Shown: in pieces, positions 31,744 through 43,440 of the stretch
How the letters are laid out: the number at the start of each line of letters is the position of its first letter
Position numbering within the stretch: position 1 is the stretch's first letter
From: Raphanus sativus
Taxonomy: Eukaryota > Streptophyta > Magnoliopsida > Brassicales > Brassicaceae
Length of the DNA stretch: 64,000 nucleotides
Assembly: GCF_000801105.2 (NCBI RefSeq)
Contig: NC_079518.1
Coordinates: forward strand, 21,308,800-21,372,799
Direction of reading: 5' to 3'
Made by a program: the position numbers and the translations under genes
The notes under the pieces: model-generated
What the model saw: only the letters and a program-made list of their open reading frames with translations
Databases searched by the model: none
What the model was told of the DNA's origin: nothing

Positions 31744-33717
31744 CTAGAAAGAGGAGAGACTCATATTGAATCCTATGATCGGCTTTGGGTCAGACCGCTT
31801 CTTCACAAGGCTTGAATCTGCTTCAAAAGCTGGGTACTCGCAGATAGATGGACTGGGAAACCGCCTGTTTGAAAAATTCATAACTCCTTCCTCCGTGAAG
31901 TTTTTCAAGTGATTCCAAGCCTCAGTGAAACCTTGGGGAGTTGGCTTTCCAGGAAAATTAGAGTCAAGACGAAAGACCTTCTGGACGCCGATATATTTGC
32001 TTTGGACTGAACCTATGTCGCTGGCATCTCCAAGGTGGCCAGTTTGAGTGGATGTATCAATGCATCTCCAAATTTCAGGCTGACGAGCATGGCCAATGCT
32101 TTCTCTTCTCTGAGGCTGAACATGTTTATCCTGGACACTCAAAACAAACATTAAAATACCAGGATCATATGTGCAAGACATGTACTTGTGCAAATCAGAA
32201 ATCAAGCTATCTTTTCCAAGAACAAGTTGCACACATTTCAGCCTGTCAAGATACACATCAAAGTAAACATTACAGACCAGAATGGTGTCAAGGCTCATGA
32301 TTTCATAGTTCCTAAAGAACAATTTCACAACATGCACAAGTTTCTCAGATTTAGAACACAAAAGATCAAGCTCAAACTGAGAATTACTTTTCCAAGGCTC
32401 AATATGTTTTTCAAAGAAGGTGTTGCAAATCAGAATGCTTTCAAGGCATGAAACACCACAGAACATATTCAAGACGAGCCTAGGTTGATCATATTCAGAA
32501 CACAAAAGCTTTAGATCAAGGTCAGATTCAAAATAAGAAGGGGCAGGTTTCAAATCAGAATCACAACAAAAATCGGTTTCAGTTCTAAGTGATTTCTGTC
32601 CTAGAAAAGTCTTAACCATAAATTCGTCCAAGGCACAAGGGAATGCAAACAAATCACCAGTGATCAGTCCATGTCTAGAGAAACTCAGATCAAAACCATT
32701 ATCCTTGAAACAAACAAAGGAATCACAAGGTTTTCGAAAACAAAAATCTGGTTGTTGCAAAACAAGCTCAAATGATTTTTCAAGATGATCAAAACCTTTG
32801 TGATATTTCAGAAACTGATCAAAACTCAAACCAAGACCAGAAGAGATGTCATTGTCATTTAGAAAACATTTTTGATCAAAGAGTTTATCAGGTTCAAGTT
32901 TCTCAAAAGAATGAATCAAGTTATCAAAAATGGAATTTGAAACACAAAATTCTTTCACATTGTCTAGACCAAAACTTTTGACATTATGAGAACTGATTCT
33001 AACAAACAATTCAGGCAGAGAATAAATCAAATCAAGTTTCTCACAGTGCTCTTGAATGTCAGTGGATAAAAGGGGAGGAGTTGTGCCGGGATCAAAGCAA
33101 AGATGACTGTCCATGTTGATGCTTGGTGCTTCCTCATCAAAGACTGGACCAGGTTCATCCTCCTCATCAAAGATAGGACCTAGATCATCATCCAAAGGTG
33201 TCCTAGTGCCAGGAAGTCGCCCATGATATGGATGGTTGAATGGCTCTTCCTCAAAATCCTGTAAATTAAGAACAAGACTGCTCGGAAATTCCGGCTCAAA
33301 ACAGGTTAGTCCATCCTCAATCATAAAATCAGATTTTGGAGAAGGAAGATCACATTCATCCTCACAGGTGATCAAACTTCCAATTAGCTCTTCATCAGAT
33401 TCATCATAAATGGGTAAAGAATCTGAAAAATCTTTAAGCTTTTCAAAATGGTTTTCAGATTCACCTTGAGTTTTCTCACTGATGAACAAGGATGGCTCAG
33501 CTACAGGTGAACATGTGGATGTACTCTTCTTGTGGCTCTTGCTGACGTCCTTGAGAGCTTTCATCATTCCCTTCTCAAAGTTATCACAAAACTCTTGGAC
33601 ATCAAACTGGAGCAATCGCCTCTTTGGATCAGCCACATCTCTAGATGGTCTAGAATGCTCTTTACATCTTTGGTTTGGCTTTTCCTGCACACTAACAAAC
33701 TCATCAAAATTATTCAA
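31744..33717 (-). CDS. E5 large acidic protein of unknown function
   Basis: One uninterrupted minus-strand frame encodes about 657 residues and stays open without an ATG a little further upstream (to about 33770). The start is therefore either spliced or lost. It begins with a basic part (KPNQRCKEHSRPSRDVADPK, then DVQEFCDNFEKGMMKALKDV) and continues with very acidic stretches (PIYDESDEELIGSLITCEDE). After the middle there are degenerate repeats of about 50 residues with the pattern LDLLCS..LVLNMF..ESILICNTFFE; two copies are clear. There is no zinc knuckle, retropepsin or RT motif. It lies between the iMet-type primer site and the purine tract of E5, where gag-pol would be. I do not recognise the family beyond a memory of similar proteins in Brassicaceae retroelements. 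Confidence 0.55.
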   Translation of the reverse strand: MNNFDEFVSVQEKPNQRCKEHSRPSRDVADPKRRLLQFDVQEFCDNFEKGMMKALKDVSKSHKKSTSTCSPVAEPSLFISEKTQGESENHFEKLKDFSDSLPIYDESDEELIGSLITCEDECDLPSPKSDFMIEDGLTCFEPEFPSSLVLNLQDFEEEPFNHPYHGRLPGTRTPLDDDLGPIFDEEDEPGPVFDEEAPSINMDSHLCFDPGTTPPLLSTDIQEHCEKLDLIYSLPELFVRISSHNVKSFGLDNVKEFCVSNSIFDNLIHSFEKLEPDKLFDQKCFLNDNDISSGLGLSFDQFLKYHKGFDHLEKSFELVLQQPDFCFRKPCDSFVCFKDNGFDLSFSRHGLITGDLFAFPCALDEFMVKTFLGQKSLRTETDFCCDSDLKPAPSYFESDLDLKLLCSEYDQPRLVLNMFCGVSCLESILICNTFFEKHIEPWKSNSQFELDLLCSKSEKLVHVVKLFFRNYEIMSLDTILVCNVYFDVYLDRLKCVQLVLGKDSLISDLHKYMSCTYDPGILMFVLSVQDKHVQPQRRESIGHARQPEIWRCIDTSTQTGHLGDASDIGSVQSKYIGVQKVFRLDSNFPGKPTPQGFTEAWNHLKNFTEEGVMNFSNRRFPSPSICEYPAFEADSSLVKKRSDPKPIIGFNMSLSSF

Positions 33718-34275
33718 AGGATATTTAAATGGAGTTTGAGAGGCAGAATGTCGTGGGGGGTTTCTCCTTGCTACTTTGCCTTAGAAGACCAAACATCTTA
33801 ACCTGAAAATCTCAACACAAAAGTTAGATAAAAAATCTCACACTCTCAAGTGTTTGATCCTCACCCACACAAGTGTTTCTCTCAGATTTATGATGATCAC
33901 ACAAAGTTTCTTCTCAGTGTTCTAAGAGAACAGATCAAGGAATCCCAATGGGCAAATCCAAGCGAGATCAAAGTGTTTAGGATAGAAAGATAAGAGATTT
34001 AAAGGGGAACCCGCCTTAACCACCTCAAAGGCCGGATTTCTCTTCGGCCAGCAGGCTTTCTCTTCCACCACCACACCACAAAACAAACAAACTTTGGAAT
34101 TTCTTTTTTTTTTTTTATATAACTTTTCTCTTTTTTTTTTAAGCATAAACTTAGATCTTTTTTTTTTAAATATGGTGGGTAATGAGGGGCCCGGGTTCAA
34201 GAAAGGTAGAAGAAGAAGTGTTTAAAGAAAATGAAGAGATGAGAAGATGAAATGATATAGAGTTACCGGAAGAGT
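33718..34275 (-). other. E5 leader between primer site and protein
   Basis: No gene is supported. There are T/A-rich runs at 34103-34170 and a CT/GA-rich segment. The part from 33823 on is duplicated at 37196-37650. Confidence 0.5.
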
Positions 34276-34288
34276 GGCTCTGATACCA
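34276..34288 (-). promoter_or_regulatory. E5 primer binding site (tRNA-iMet type)
   Basis: On the minus strand TGGTATCAGAGCC follows the LTR end after two bases. This is the classic plant primer site complementary to initiator tRNA-Met. The second copy at 37652-37664 carries a base change (TGGTATCAGAGAC). Confidence 0.88.
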
Positions 34289-34290
34289 TT

Positions 34291-35252
34291 TGATACACCC
34301 TAAATCTGATCACTCGTCCGGTATGAAGAGATATGAACTCCGAAGAGAACTGATGGATTGATTGACGACACAATGGGTTGCGGAAGGACCCAATGATACT
34401 GCCTGGGTGCTTGATTGTTGCCTGATATGACTCACAGGTCCAACAAGGAAGCAAACTCGATCAGTTGCCGGATATGACGCACCGGTCCAACTAGAAAGAG
34501 GCGTTCGTTTGGAGCTAACCACACCAAAGAAACTAAAGTGTTCTAAGCAAAGAACAGAGAGTAAAAACTCAAATAAGAAGAAGAATTTCGTTGATGTTGC
34601 AATGAAATGGGACTACCATTTATAGAGTTTTGAGTCAAAGAAAAATAAAGAAAAGTGCAGAAAACAATGCATAGAAAACATAAATTTGACTAGATCTAGT
34701 CAAAGTGTGGAAAGCAAGGAAGACTAGTCAAAGTGAGGATTCTGATGTTGACTAGTCCACATTCAGAAAGATGTCTAGGTTCATGCTGGTCGTGCACACC
34801 ATTCTGAGAAGGATACGGACACACGCGGGACGATCCACACATGTCTGAATTCGCGAGAACTGAACATCACCTGATTTGTACATGGCATAACTCCCTCATC
34901 TGAACTCCGTTTGATCTGATTCTTCTTCGAGGAGTTCCATAATTGAGTTGAGCACATTCTACAAGTGGTTTCAAGTGAAGAAACATCATGGTTTAGAAGA
35001 TATTCTTCGAACAATGAACTTATATCTGTGTAGCTTCTCGGGTGGTTTGATGGTCGAACCAGCTCCGGGTGAGTGTTAGTGCAGCTCAGCTCGTCCATGA
35101 TAGTGTCAGTCCAGCTCACTTGAGTATTCAGCTCATCCAAGATTGCATAATCTGATGAGAAAACCTCGGCTAGGTCTAGCTGGTCGACAAGGTCACCATC
35201 TTGGGCCATGTCCATGAACCAAGCAGGAAGGTGCTGGATTTTGGGTGCAGCA
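34291..35252 (-). repeat. E5 5' LTR
   Basis: On the minus strand it starts TGCTGCACCCAAAATCC and ends GTGTATCA before the primer site. It matches the 3' LTR along its length, with a short deletion in the GGTCGAACCAGCTC region near 35060. Confidence 0.85.
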
Positions 35253-36171
35253 CAAGGGTAGCTCCTCCTATTCGAAGGAGTAATCAAGGATCCTACTCCG
35301 ATACACCTTTCGTGGAAGAGATTGCTTCGGTGGAGATGCCACGAAAGTTCTCTTTCCCGAGCATAAAGATGAATGAAGGTACCGGAGACCCCGACAATCA
35401 TATCGCCCAGTACAAGCAGTGGCAATCCCTCGGGACGCACGGGAAGCTACCATGTGCAAGGGATTCGGGTCAACTTTGACTGGCCCTGCTCTTCAATGGT
35501 ACATCAACCTTCCCACCAAGTCCATCAAGTCCTTTGCAGGCTTTAGCGACAAGTTCGTGGAACAATTTGCTAGTAGTCGCAACCTAGAGAAGAACTCAGA
35601 CGACCTCTATGAAGTCCTCCAGCATAGGAACGAACCCCTTCGTACCTACATAGCACGCTTCAACCAAGAGAAGGTTGCTATCCCTGAGTGCAACGCTGAT
35701 ACGGCTATCTCAGCCTTCAAGTGTGGCCTCCTCCCAGAGGGAGATTTCTACAAAGAGCTGATCAAGTACAAGTGCAGGACTATGGAGGACATATTGTCTC
35801 GTGCCTGGGCTCAAGTAAGGTGGGAAGAAGATGTTGTTAGTAGGGCCAAAGCCGGTCCAAAGTACGATTAGAAGTCCTCAAAGTCAACTAGGAATGATCG
35901 TGACGAGCCCACTCATCCCAAATCTGCTAGGGAGACTAGTAACCCGAGCAGGGGCAGGTACCAACATCGACCTCTGCCTAGGTCCGAGGGGATGATGGTA
36001 TCCACGTGGCCTGATATCTCTCATCTTGCGATATCCAAACCGGAACTGATCGGTGTCCTACGACAAATGGGTACTCAAGTCAAGTGGCCTCCTAAGATGA
36101 AATCCGCAGAAGCTAATCGAAACCCCAAGCGATGGTGCGAATTCCATAGTGACCATGGTCACACTACGGAG
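35253..36171 (+). pseudogene. E6 gag core, copy B, ending at a gap
   Basis: After E5 the gag frame resumes (APPIRRSNQGSYSDTPFVEE, FSFPSIKMNEGTGDPDNHIA). It contains the retrotransposon gag core (GFGSTLTGPALQWYINLPTK, FKCGLLPEGDFYKELIKYKC) with a frame change near 35445. The cysteine-histidine segment [12 protein letters not shown] at 36138 is reached just before the sequence becomes N at 36172. The same stretch is present again at 38654-39600. Confidence 0.8.
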
Positions 36172-36271
36172 NNNNNNNNNNNNNNNNNNNNNNNNNNNNN
36201 NNNNNNNNNNNNNNNNNNNNNNNNNNNNNNNNNNNNNNNNNNNNNNNNNNNNNNNNNNNNNNNNNNNNNNN
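36172..36271. other. Assembly gap of 100 N
   Basis: Exactly 100 Ns interrupt the zinc-finger part of E6 gag copy B. The sequence after it belongs to a different element, and the sequence before it is found again 3.4 kb to the right, so the join is doubtful. Confidence 0.99.
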
Positions 36272-37194
36272 GTTGTTCGATCGGTTTGGTCCCTTTCAGG
36301 CCGTCTTCCGGTCTTCCGCTGTTTTCTACGATTTTCTTTGAAAGAATGCTCCTACTTGGATGTCGAGTCTTTCGGAAGATCTTCGATCCATTGCTGAGCA
36401 CATGGTGGCTTAAGATAACCATCACCGTTTTATACGAAGTCTTCCTGTCCGTTTGACGTCCTTACGGGTTTCTTTGAAATTTTGGAGCACGAAAAGGAGT
36501 TTTGTTTACGGGATCTCGGAAAGTCGCAAACACGGATTTCTGGCGACCCGGAGGCCTAGAACTTTATGCACGAAGACTAGCCGTCCGACTGTCCCGAGCC
36601 AGCACGGGGCTAGCCTCCCGGTGACCACGGCCAGAACGGGCGCTAGCCGCCGGTGGCCACGGCCAGCACGGGCTAGCCGCCCGGCGGCCACGGCCAGCAC
36701 GGGCGCTAACCGCCGCGGCCACGGCCAGCACGAGGCTAGCCGCCCGGCAGCCACGGCCATCACGGGCGCTACCGCCGGCGGCCACGGCTAGCACGGGGCT
36801 AGCCGCCCGGCGGCCACGCCATCACGGGCGCTAGCCGCCGGCGCCCACGGCCAGCACGGGCTAGCCGCCCGGCGGCCACGGCCAGCAACGGGCGCTAGCC
36901 GCCGGCGGCCACGGCCAGCACGGGGCTAGCCGCCCGTGGCGGCCACGGCCACGTCCGAGTTGGCTGCTCGGTTCCTTCGGCGTGTGCGTGTTTTTTGCGT
37001 TTTTTAGTTTTCCGTAGGTTTTTCCTTGTGTAGAAAATGTTTTCTAGTAGTTGATTTCGAGATGATTAATCGAACTAATATTTTCCCGAGGTTTCTCGAT
37101 TAACAATTAGTCTCTCGAGGTTGCTCTAACATTTTTCATGTTTTTCCGAGATTTTCGGACATCGATTTCGTCTGACCGATTTTTGACCCCAACA
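36272..37194 (-). repeat. E4-family LTR fragment, reversed
   Basis: Read on the minus strand it begins TGTTGGGGTCAAAAATCGG and continues through a GC-rich array to the GGCC(T)GAAAGGGACCAAACC box seen in E4 at 10795-10815. The U5 end lies in the gap. It is more diverged from the E4 LTRs than they are from each other. Confidence 0.8.
36595..36960 (-). repeat. GC-rich array in the reversed E4-family LTR
   Basis: About eleven units of the GCCGCCGGCGGCTAGCGCC/GCCGCCGGGCGGCTAGCC type are present on the minus strand, with several single-base losses in the right-hand units. The number of units differs from both E4 LTRs, which shows a variable-number repeat within the family. Confidence 0.8.
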
Positions 37195-37195
37195 A

Positions 37196-39600
37196 GTTAG
37201 ATAAAAAATCTCACACTCTCAAGTGTTTGATCCTCACCCACACAAGTGTTTCTCTCAGATTTATGGTGATCACACAAGTTTCTTCTCAGTGTTCTAAGAG
37301 AACAGATCAAGGAATCCCAATGGGCAAATCCAAGCAAGATCAAAGTGTTTAGGATAGAAAGATAAGAGATTTAAAGGGGAACCCGCCTTAACCACTCTCA
37401 AAGGCCGGATTTCTCTTCGGCCAGCAGGCTTTCTCTTCCACCACCACACCACAAACAAACAAACTTTGGAATTTCTTTTTTTTTTTTTTATAAACTTTTC
37501 TCTTTTTCTTTTTACAGCATAAACTTAGATTTTTTTTTAATAAATTATGGTGGTAATGAGGGGCCCGGGTCAAGAAAGTTAAGTAGAAGAAGAGTGTTTA
37601 AAGAAAATGAAGAGATGAGAAAATGAAATGATATAGAGTTACCGGAAGAGTGTCTCTGATACCATTTGATACACCCTAAATCTGATCACTCGTCCGGTTA
37701 TGAAGAGATATGAACTCTGAAGAGAACTGATGGATTGATTGACGACACAATGGGTTGCGGAAGGACCAATGATACTGCATGGTGCTTGATGTTGCCTGAT
37801 ATGACTCACAGGTCCAACAAGGAAGCAAACTCGATCAGTTGCCGGATATGACGGCACCGGTTCCAACTAGAAAGAGGCGTTCGTTTGGAGCTACCACACC
37901 AAGAAACTAAAGTGTTCTCTAAGCAAAGAACAGAGAGTAAAAACTCAAATAAGAAGAAGAATTTCGTTGATGTTGCAATGAATGGACTACAATTTATAAA
38001 GTTTTGAGTCAAAGAAAAATAAAGAAAAGTGCAGAAAACAATGCATAGAAAACATAATTTGACTAGATCTAGTTCAAAGTGTGGAAAAGCAAGGAAGACT
38101 AGTCAAAGTGAGTATTCTGATGTTGACTAGTCCACATTCAGAAGATGTCTAGGTTCATGCTGGTCGTGCACACCATTCTGAGAAGGATACGGACACACGC
38201 GGGACGATCCACACATGTCTGAATTCGCGAGAACTGAACATCACCTGATTTGTACATGGCATAACTCCCTCATTTGAACTCCGTTTGATCTGATTCTTCT
38301 TCGAGGAGTTCCATAATTGAGTTGAGCACATTCTACAAGTGGTTTCAAGTGAGAAACGTCATGGTTTAGAAGATATTCTTCGAACAATGAACTTATATAT
38401 GTGTAGCTTCTCGGGTGGGTTGATGGTCGAACCAGCTCGGAAGGTCGAACCAACTTGCTCAGCCTCGTCGGGTGAGTGTTAGTCCAGCTCAGCTCGTCCA
38501 TGATAGTGTCAGTCCAGCTCACTTGAGTATTCAGCTCATCCAAGATTGCATAATCTGATGAGAAAACCTCGGCTAGGTCTAGCTGGTCGACAAGGTCACC
38601 ATCTTGGGCCATGTCCATGAACCAGCAGGAAGGTGCTGGATTTTGGTGCTGCACAGGGGTAGCTCCTCCTATTTCGAAGGAGTAATCAAGGATCCTACTC
38701 CGATACACCTTTCATGGAAGAGATTGCTTCGGTGGAGATGCCACGAAAGTTCTCTTCCGAGCATAAGAGAGAATGAAGTACCGGAGACCCCGACAATCAT
38801 ATCGCCCAGTACAAGCAACGCATGCTAGCAGTGGCAATCCCTTGGGACGCACGGAAGCTACCATGTGCAAGGGATTCGGGTCAACTTTGACTGGCCCTGC
38901 TCTTCAATGGTACATCAACCTTCCCACCAAGTCCATCAAGTCCTTTGCAGGCTTTAGCGACAAGTTCGTGGAACAATTTGCTAGTAGTCGCAACCTAGAG
39001 AAGAACTCAGACGACCTCTATGAAGTCCTCCAGCATAGGAACGAAACCCCTTCGTACCTACATAGCACGCTTACAGAGAATGTTGCTGTTGTATGTATCC
39101 CTGAGTGCAACGCTGATTACGGCTATCTCAGCCTTCAAGTGTGGCCTCCTCCCAGAGGGAGATTTCTACAAAGAGCTGATCAAGTACAAGTGCAGGACTA
39201 TGGAGGACATATTGTCTCGTGCCTGGGCTCAAGTAAGGTGGAAGAAGATGTTGTTAGTAGGGCCAAAGCGCGGTCCGAAGTACGATTAGAAGTCCTCAAA
39301 GTCAACTAGGAATGATCGTGACGAGCCCACACTCATCCCAAATCTGCTAGGGAGACTAGTAATCCGAGCAGGGGCAGGTACCAACATCTACCTCTGCCTA
39401 GGTCCGAGGGGGATGATGGTATCCACGTGGCCTGATATCTCTCATCTTGCGATATCCAAACCGGAACTGATCGGTGTCCTACGACAAATGGTTCCTCAAG
39501 TCAAGTGGCCTCCTAAGATGAAAGCCGCCAGAAGCTAATCGAACCCCAGCGATTGGTGCGAATTCCATAGTGACCATGGTCACACTACGGAGGATTGCAT
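37196..39600. repeat. Second copy (C) of the E5-LTR/E6-gag block
   Basis: This block repeats 33823-36171 in the same orientation and order: E5 leader, primer site, E5 LTR and E6 gag core. Differences are mainly one-base losses and gains, often in homopolymers (for example near 37745, 37850, 38640 and 38750), rather than substitutions. It could be a true duplication, but the indel pattern and the adjoining gap fit redundant or poorly corrected assembly. Confidence 0.8.
37667..38653 (-). repeat. E5 LTR, extra copy
   Basis: It starts TGCAGCACC and ends GTGTATCA on the minus strand. It is followed on the right by CAGGG (38654-38658) and then GTAGCTCC, which joins exactly to the E6 gag sequence that stops at 29690. 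This copy has the better-preserved target duplication. Confidence 0.8.
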
Positions 39601-39700
39601 AGCCCTGAAGATGGAAATCGTCGAGCTCCTCAGAAAGGCTACCTGAGGGACTTCCTCTCGGATAAGGCCAAGAACCTTCTGAATAAGGAAGGTCCCGGTC
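38654..39700 (+). pseudogene. E6 gag core and zinc knuckle, copy C
   Basis: It repeats the gag core of copy B with extra frameshifts (near 38755, 38815, 39050 and 39110). It extends further, through a [14 protein letters not shown] zinc-knuckle-like motif around 39559-39600 to LLRKAT and FLSDKAKNLLNKE. This leads into the protease region, so copy C is the one continuous with E6 pol. Confidence 0.75.
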
Positions 39701-42700
39701 TCCCTATCGAGGCAGCTCCCGCATTGCCACCACAACAAGACGGGTGATCCATGTCATCTCAGGCGGATTGGAGGTAAGCGGAATTAGCAGTGCCGCTGCC
39801 AAGAGAAGTACTCGCAACGCCAGGAACGGCCAAGAGGCTGAGGGTCCCAAGCACCTACTCCTCTGAACAGACGAGATCAGCTTCACTGCAAGGGAGCAGG
39901 AGAAGGTCCTTGCCCCTCAACACGACGCCCTTGTCATTTCACTTACCATAGCAAACTGCTTGGTCAAGCGAGTACTAGTGGATAATTGGAGCTCCAGCGA
40001 TATGATCTTCCATTCGGCCTTCGCCGACCTAGGGTTGGAACCTACAACTCTAACTAGAAAGGCGACTCCCCTTGTAGGCTTCAGTGGAGAGGTCAAGCAA
40101 ACCTTAGGGGAGGTCCTTCTCCCCGTGTACGCCAAGGGGATAAATCAAGCCACGAAGTTCCTAGTCGTCGATTGCCCCTCATCGTACAACGTGATACTAG
40201 GAAGGCCTTGGATCCACGACATGGAAGCCGTACCTTCGACTTTGCATCAGCTGGTCAAGTTCCCAACTCCCTGGGGCATTAAGGCGGTCAAGGGAGATCA
40301 AGAAAATGCTAGATCCTGCTACCAGACTACTTTAAAGGGAAGGACCCAAGTCTTATAGCAATTACAGAAGAAGCTTCCGGCCCCGCATACCGAAGAGCCG
40401 GAAGTGGAGGAAATGGATGAGGTTCCACCACAGAGGGGAACTCGAGCCGAAACTTAAAGATAGGTTCTAAGCTCCGGAAGGCCTGAGAAGGAGATTGGTC
40501 GACTTCCTAAGATCCAACTCCGATTGCTCACCTGGTACCATGAAGACATGCCTGGGATTGACCCTGATGTCATCAAGCATCAACTCAAAGTGGATCCAAT
40601 GCATTCTTCCGTGAGACAGAAGAGGAGGAAGTTCGCCCATGAAAGGGACGAGATAATCAACGAAGAGGTCAAGAACCTACTGGATGCCGGATTCATACGA
40701 GAGGTGCATACCCCGAATGGTTAGCTAATGTAGTGGTCATCAGGAAGAAGAACAGGAAGTGGAGAGTCTGTATCGACTTCACGGATCTTAACAAATCCTG
40801 TCCTAAAGACTCCTTCCCCTTACCTCACATCGACAAGCTAGTCGATGAGACTGCTGGTCATCAGCTGATGAGTTTCATGGATGCATTCTCCGGATATAAC
40901 CAGATCCTAATGCATCCTAACGACCAAGAGAAGACTTCATTCATGACCTCAAGGGGCATCTACTGTTACAAAGTCATGCCTTTCGGATTGAAGAACGCAG
41001 GCTCGACCTACCAAAGGCTTGTGAACATGATGTTCGCCGATCAGATATGACAGACCATGGAGGTCTACATTGATGATATGCTAGTCAAATCCCTGGACAC
41101 CGAGAACCATATATCGCACCTTCAACAAGCCTTCACCACTCTCAGGAGGTATAACATGAAGCTGAACACTTCAAAGTGCTCGTTCGGAGTAAGCTCTGGA
41201 AAGTTCCTAGGGTACATAGTCACCCACAAGGGCATCGAAGCAAATCCAGAGCAGTTGAGAGCAATCCAGGTGATCCCTTCCCCTCGCAATTTCAAGGAGG
41301 TGCAAAGACTGACAGGAAGGATGGACCTTAAGGAGATGCAATCCGACAAGTCGCATGCCTTCTTCGAAACCTTGAAGGACCCCAAGGACTTCCAATGGAC
41401 TGATAAATGTGAGCAAGCCCTATCCGATCTCAAATCCTATCTCACTATTCCACCTCCCCTCTCCAAACCCTTGGAAGGTGAGGTCCTATTGCTCTATCTG
41501 GCGGTATCAGAGCATGCAGTCAGTGCTGTCCTAGTAACGGAAGAAGGAAAGAAACAACATCCTATCTACTACGTGAGCAAATCCCTACTATACGCGGAGA
41601 CCCGCTATAGTCACCTTGAGAAGTTAGCCCTCGCATTGGTCAACGTTGCTCGAAAGCTACGCCCTTACTTCCAGGCTCATCAAATCGTGGTGGTCACATC
41701 TCTCCCCATCAAAGCAGTCCTCCACAAGCCGGAAGTGTCTGGGCGACTAGCAAAATGGGCTATAGAGCTGGGGGAGTACGATGTGATCTTCCGGCCTGCA
41801 ACAGCCATCAAATCGCAAGTCCTAACAGATTTCGTAGCCGAATTCTCTCCTGCCATGCTTCCAGCCTTGGAACAAGTGGTAAAACTTCGTGATAGCGAAG
41901 GGGAGAAAGGCGAGTGGACACGATACGTCGATGGGTCTAGTAACGTGAGGGGCGCAGGCGTGGGACTAGTCCTAACTTCCCCTACGGAGGAATCAGCCTC
42001 AAGGACCGTACGTTGCAACTTCAAAGCAACGAACAACGAGGCTGAATACGAAGCTCTAATAGCGAGGTTAACACTCGCCAAACAGATGGGAGTAGAAGAC
42101 ATCCAGGTCTTCAGCGACTCACAACTGATCATAAGCCAATTCCAAGGAGACTATCAGGCGAAAGATCCGAGTATGATCAGGTACCTATCTGTGGCTAAGC
42201 GACTACTCGATAGGTTCCGACACTGTAAGCTCACCCAGATCCCTAGGGAGCACAACTCCCAGGCCGTCGCTCTAGCTAATCTAGGGTCCGCCCTAGAAAC
42301 TACCAGTCATATGAGCATCCCACTACTAGTACTCCAATGGCCCGCAACTGAAAAGGAGACGGAGCCTGAAGAAGTATCCGTAGTAGACGAAGGAGAGACA
42401 TGGATGACTCCCATCATTAGCTATCTCAGGTACAGCACCTTGCCCGAAGATCGAGACGAAAGTCGAAAGATAAGGCGCCAGGCCGCAAGGTACTGTTTTC
42501 CGAGGGGAAACTGTACCGAAGATCCTTTTCAGGACCCTATCTACGATGTCTTACCCCTAGAGAAGCCGCCAGGATACTAGAAGAGCTTCACGAGGGAGAG
42601 AGCGGTTCTCACTCTAGTGGTCGAAGCCTGGTACTCAGAGCCAGAAGGGCTGGATACTACTGGCCAACCATGGCGAGAGATTCCCTCAAACAGGCCAAGC

Positions 42701-43057
42701 TCTGTAGTCAATGCCAGAAGCACGCACCAGTCTCCAACCTTCCACCAGAGAACCTCAAATCCCTAAGTTCCCCTTGGCCATTCCGAAAATAGGGCATGGA
42801 CATCGTGGGGAAATTCCATATGGCACCGGGGCAAAAGGTCTTCCTCCTAGTCGTGACCGATTACTTCACGAAATGGATAGAAGCTGAAGCACTAGCCAAG
42901 ATAACGGATCTCCAGATCAGGAAATTCCTATGGACTAACGTGATCACACGCTTCGGAACTCCCCAGGAGATCGTCACAGACAACGGACCCCAGTTCACAA
43001 GCTACAACTTCCGAAAGTTTTGCAAGGACTGGAACATCAAGCTTTCCTACTCAGCAC
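39701..43057 (+). pseudogene. E6 pol: protease, RT, two RNase H-like regions, truncated integrase
   Basis: Protease lies at 39960-40358 ([31 protein letters not shown]); its active-site triplet reads DNW at 39981 in place of a D-x-G. RT starts in one frame (40524-40718), shifts, and continues from 40733 (VCIDFTDLNKSCPKDSFPLP, MPFGLKNAGSTYQR). An in-frame TGA lies at 41048-41050, and the YIDD motif follows at 41066-41077. A first RNase H (41480-41700) and a second, distinct one (YVDGSSNVRGAGVGLVL, NNEAEYEALIARL, 41925-42310) follow, as in the Tat lineage. After a shift near 42545 come ARRAGYYWPTMARD, the CSQCQ zinc residues, a TAG near 42790, and integrase aspartates in MDIVGKF and TDNGPQF. 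The frame is cut at 43057 before the third catalytic residue by E7. Confidence 0.85.
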
Positions 43058-43440
43058 TGTTGGACCATAAATCTGTCACCAAGATTTAGCACTAAATCCC
43101 TCCCGCCAAAAGAATAAGAAAACCGGTTAACGACTATTTTGGGTTAATCTTAAACGGGCGTGGAAGAACTCGTACTGCAACGTCGACCCGGAGAGCCCGT
43201 TGGACCTAGATTTGTACCAAATCACTCCCACTATAATTATATGATATTTAGATTACGTCAAAAGAGTTTGTTTATATTTCCTAATATCTAGGCTTCATGA
43301 GATCACAATAATGGGTCAAAACGAGACTTGTGGAGCACGTGTAACAAACAACCAATCGTCCTCCAATCCTATAAAAAGCCAAGGAGATGATCTTGGTAAT
43401 TATCTTCTCCTTCTCCGATCTTGCACTGGATAAAAACAAG
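43058..43440 (+). repeat. E7 LTR, first part (U3)
   Basis: It begins TGTTGGACCATAAATC directly after the broken E6 integrase. It contains a TATA-like CCTATAAAAAGCC near 43369 and stops at the E3 insertion, where its last five bases, ACAAG, are repeated on the far side of E3 (59615-59619). Joined with 59616-60302 it makes an LTR of about 1.07 kb. Confidence 0.7.

Larger units (their letters stand above)
29691..35252 (-). mobile_element. E5: non-autonomous LTR element carrying a large acidic protein, minus strand
   Basis: On the minus strand it has a 5' LTR (35252-34291), a tRNA-iMet-type primer site, an internal region with acidic protein frames, a purine tract and a 3' LTR (30682-29691). It lies inside the E6 gag frame. 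CAGGG at 29686-29690 on the left matches CAAGG at 35253-35257 on the right imperfectly, and matches CAGGG exactly beside the second LTR copy at 38654-38658. No gag knuckle, protease, RT or integrase is recognisable. Confidence 0.8.
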
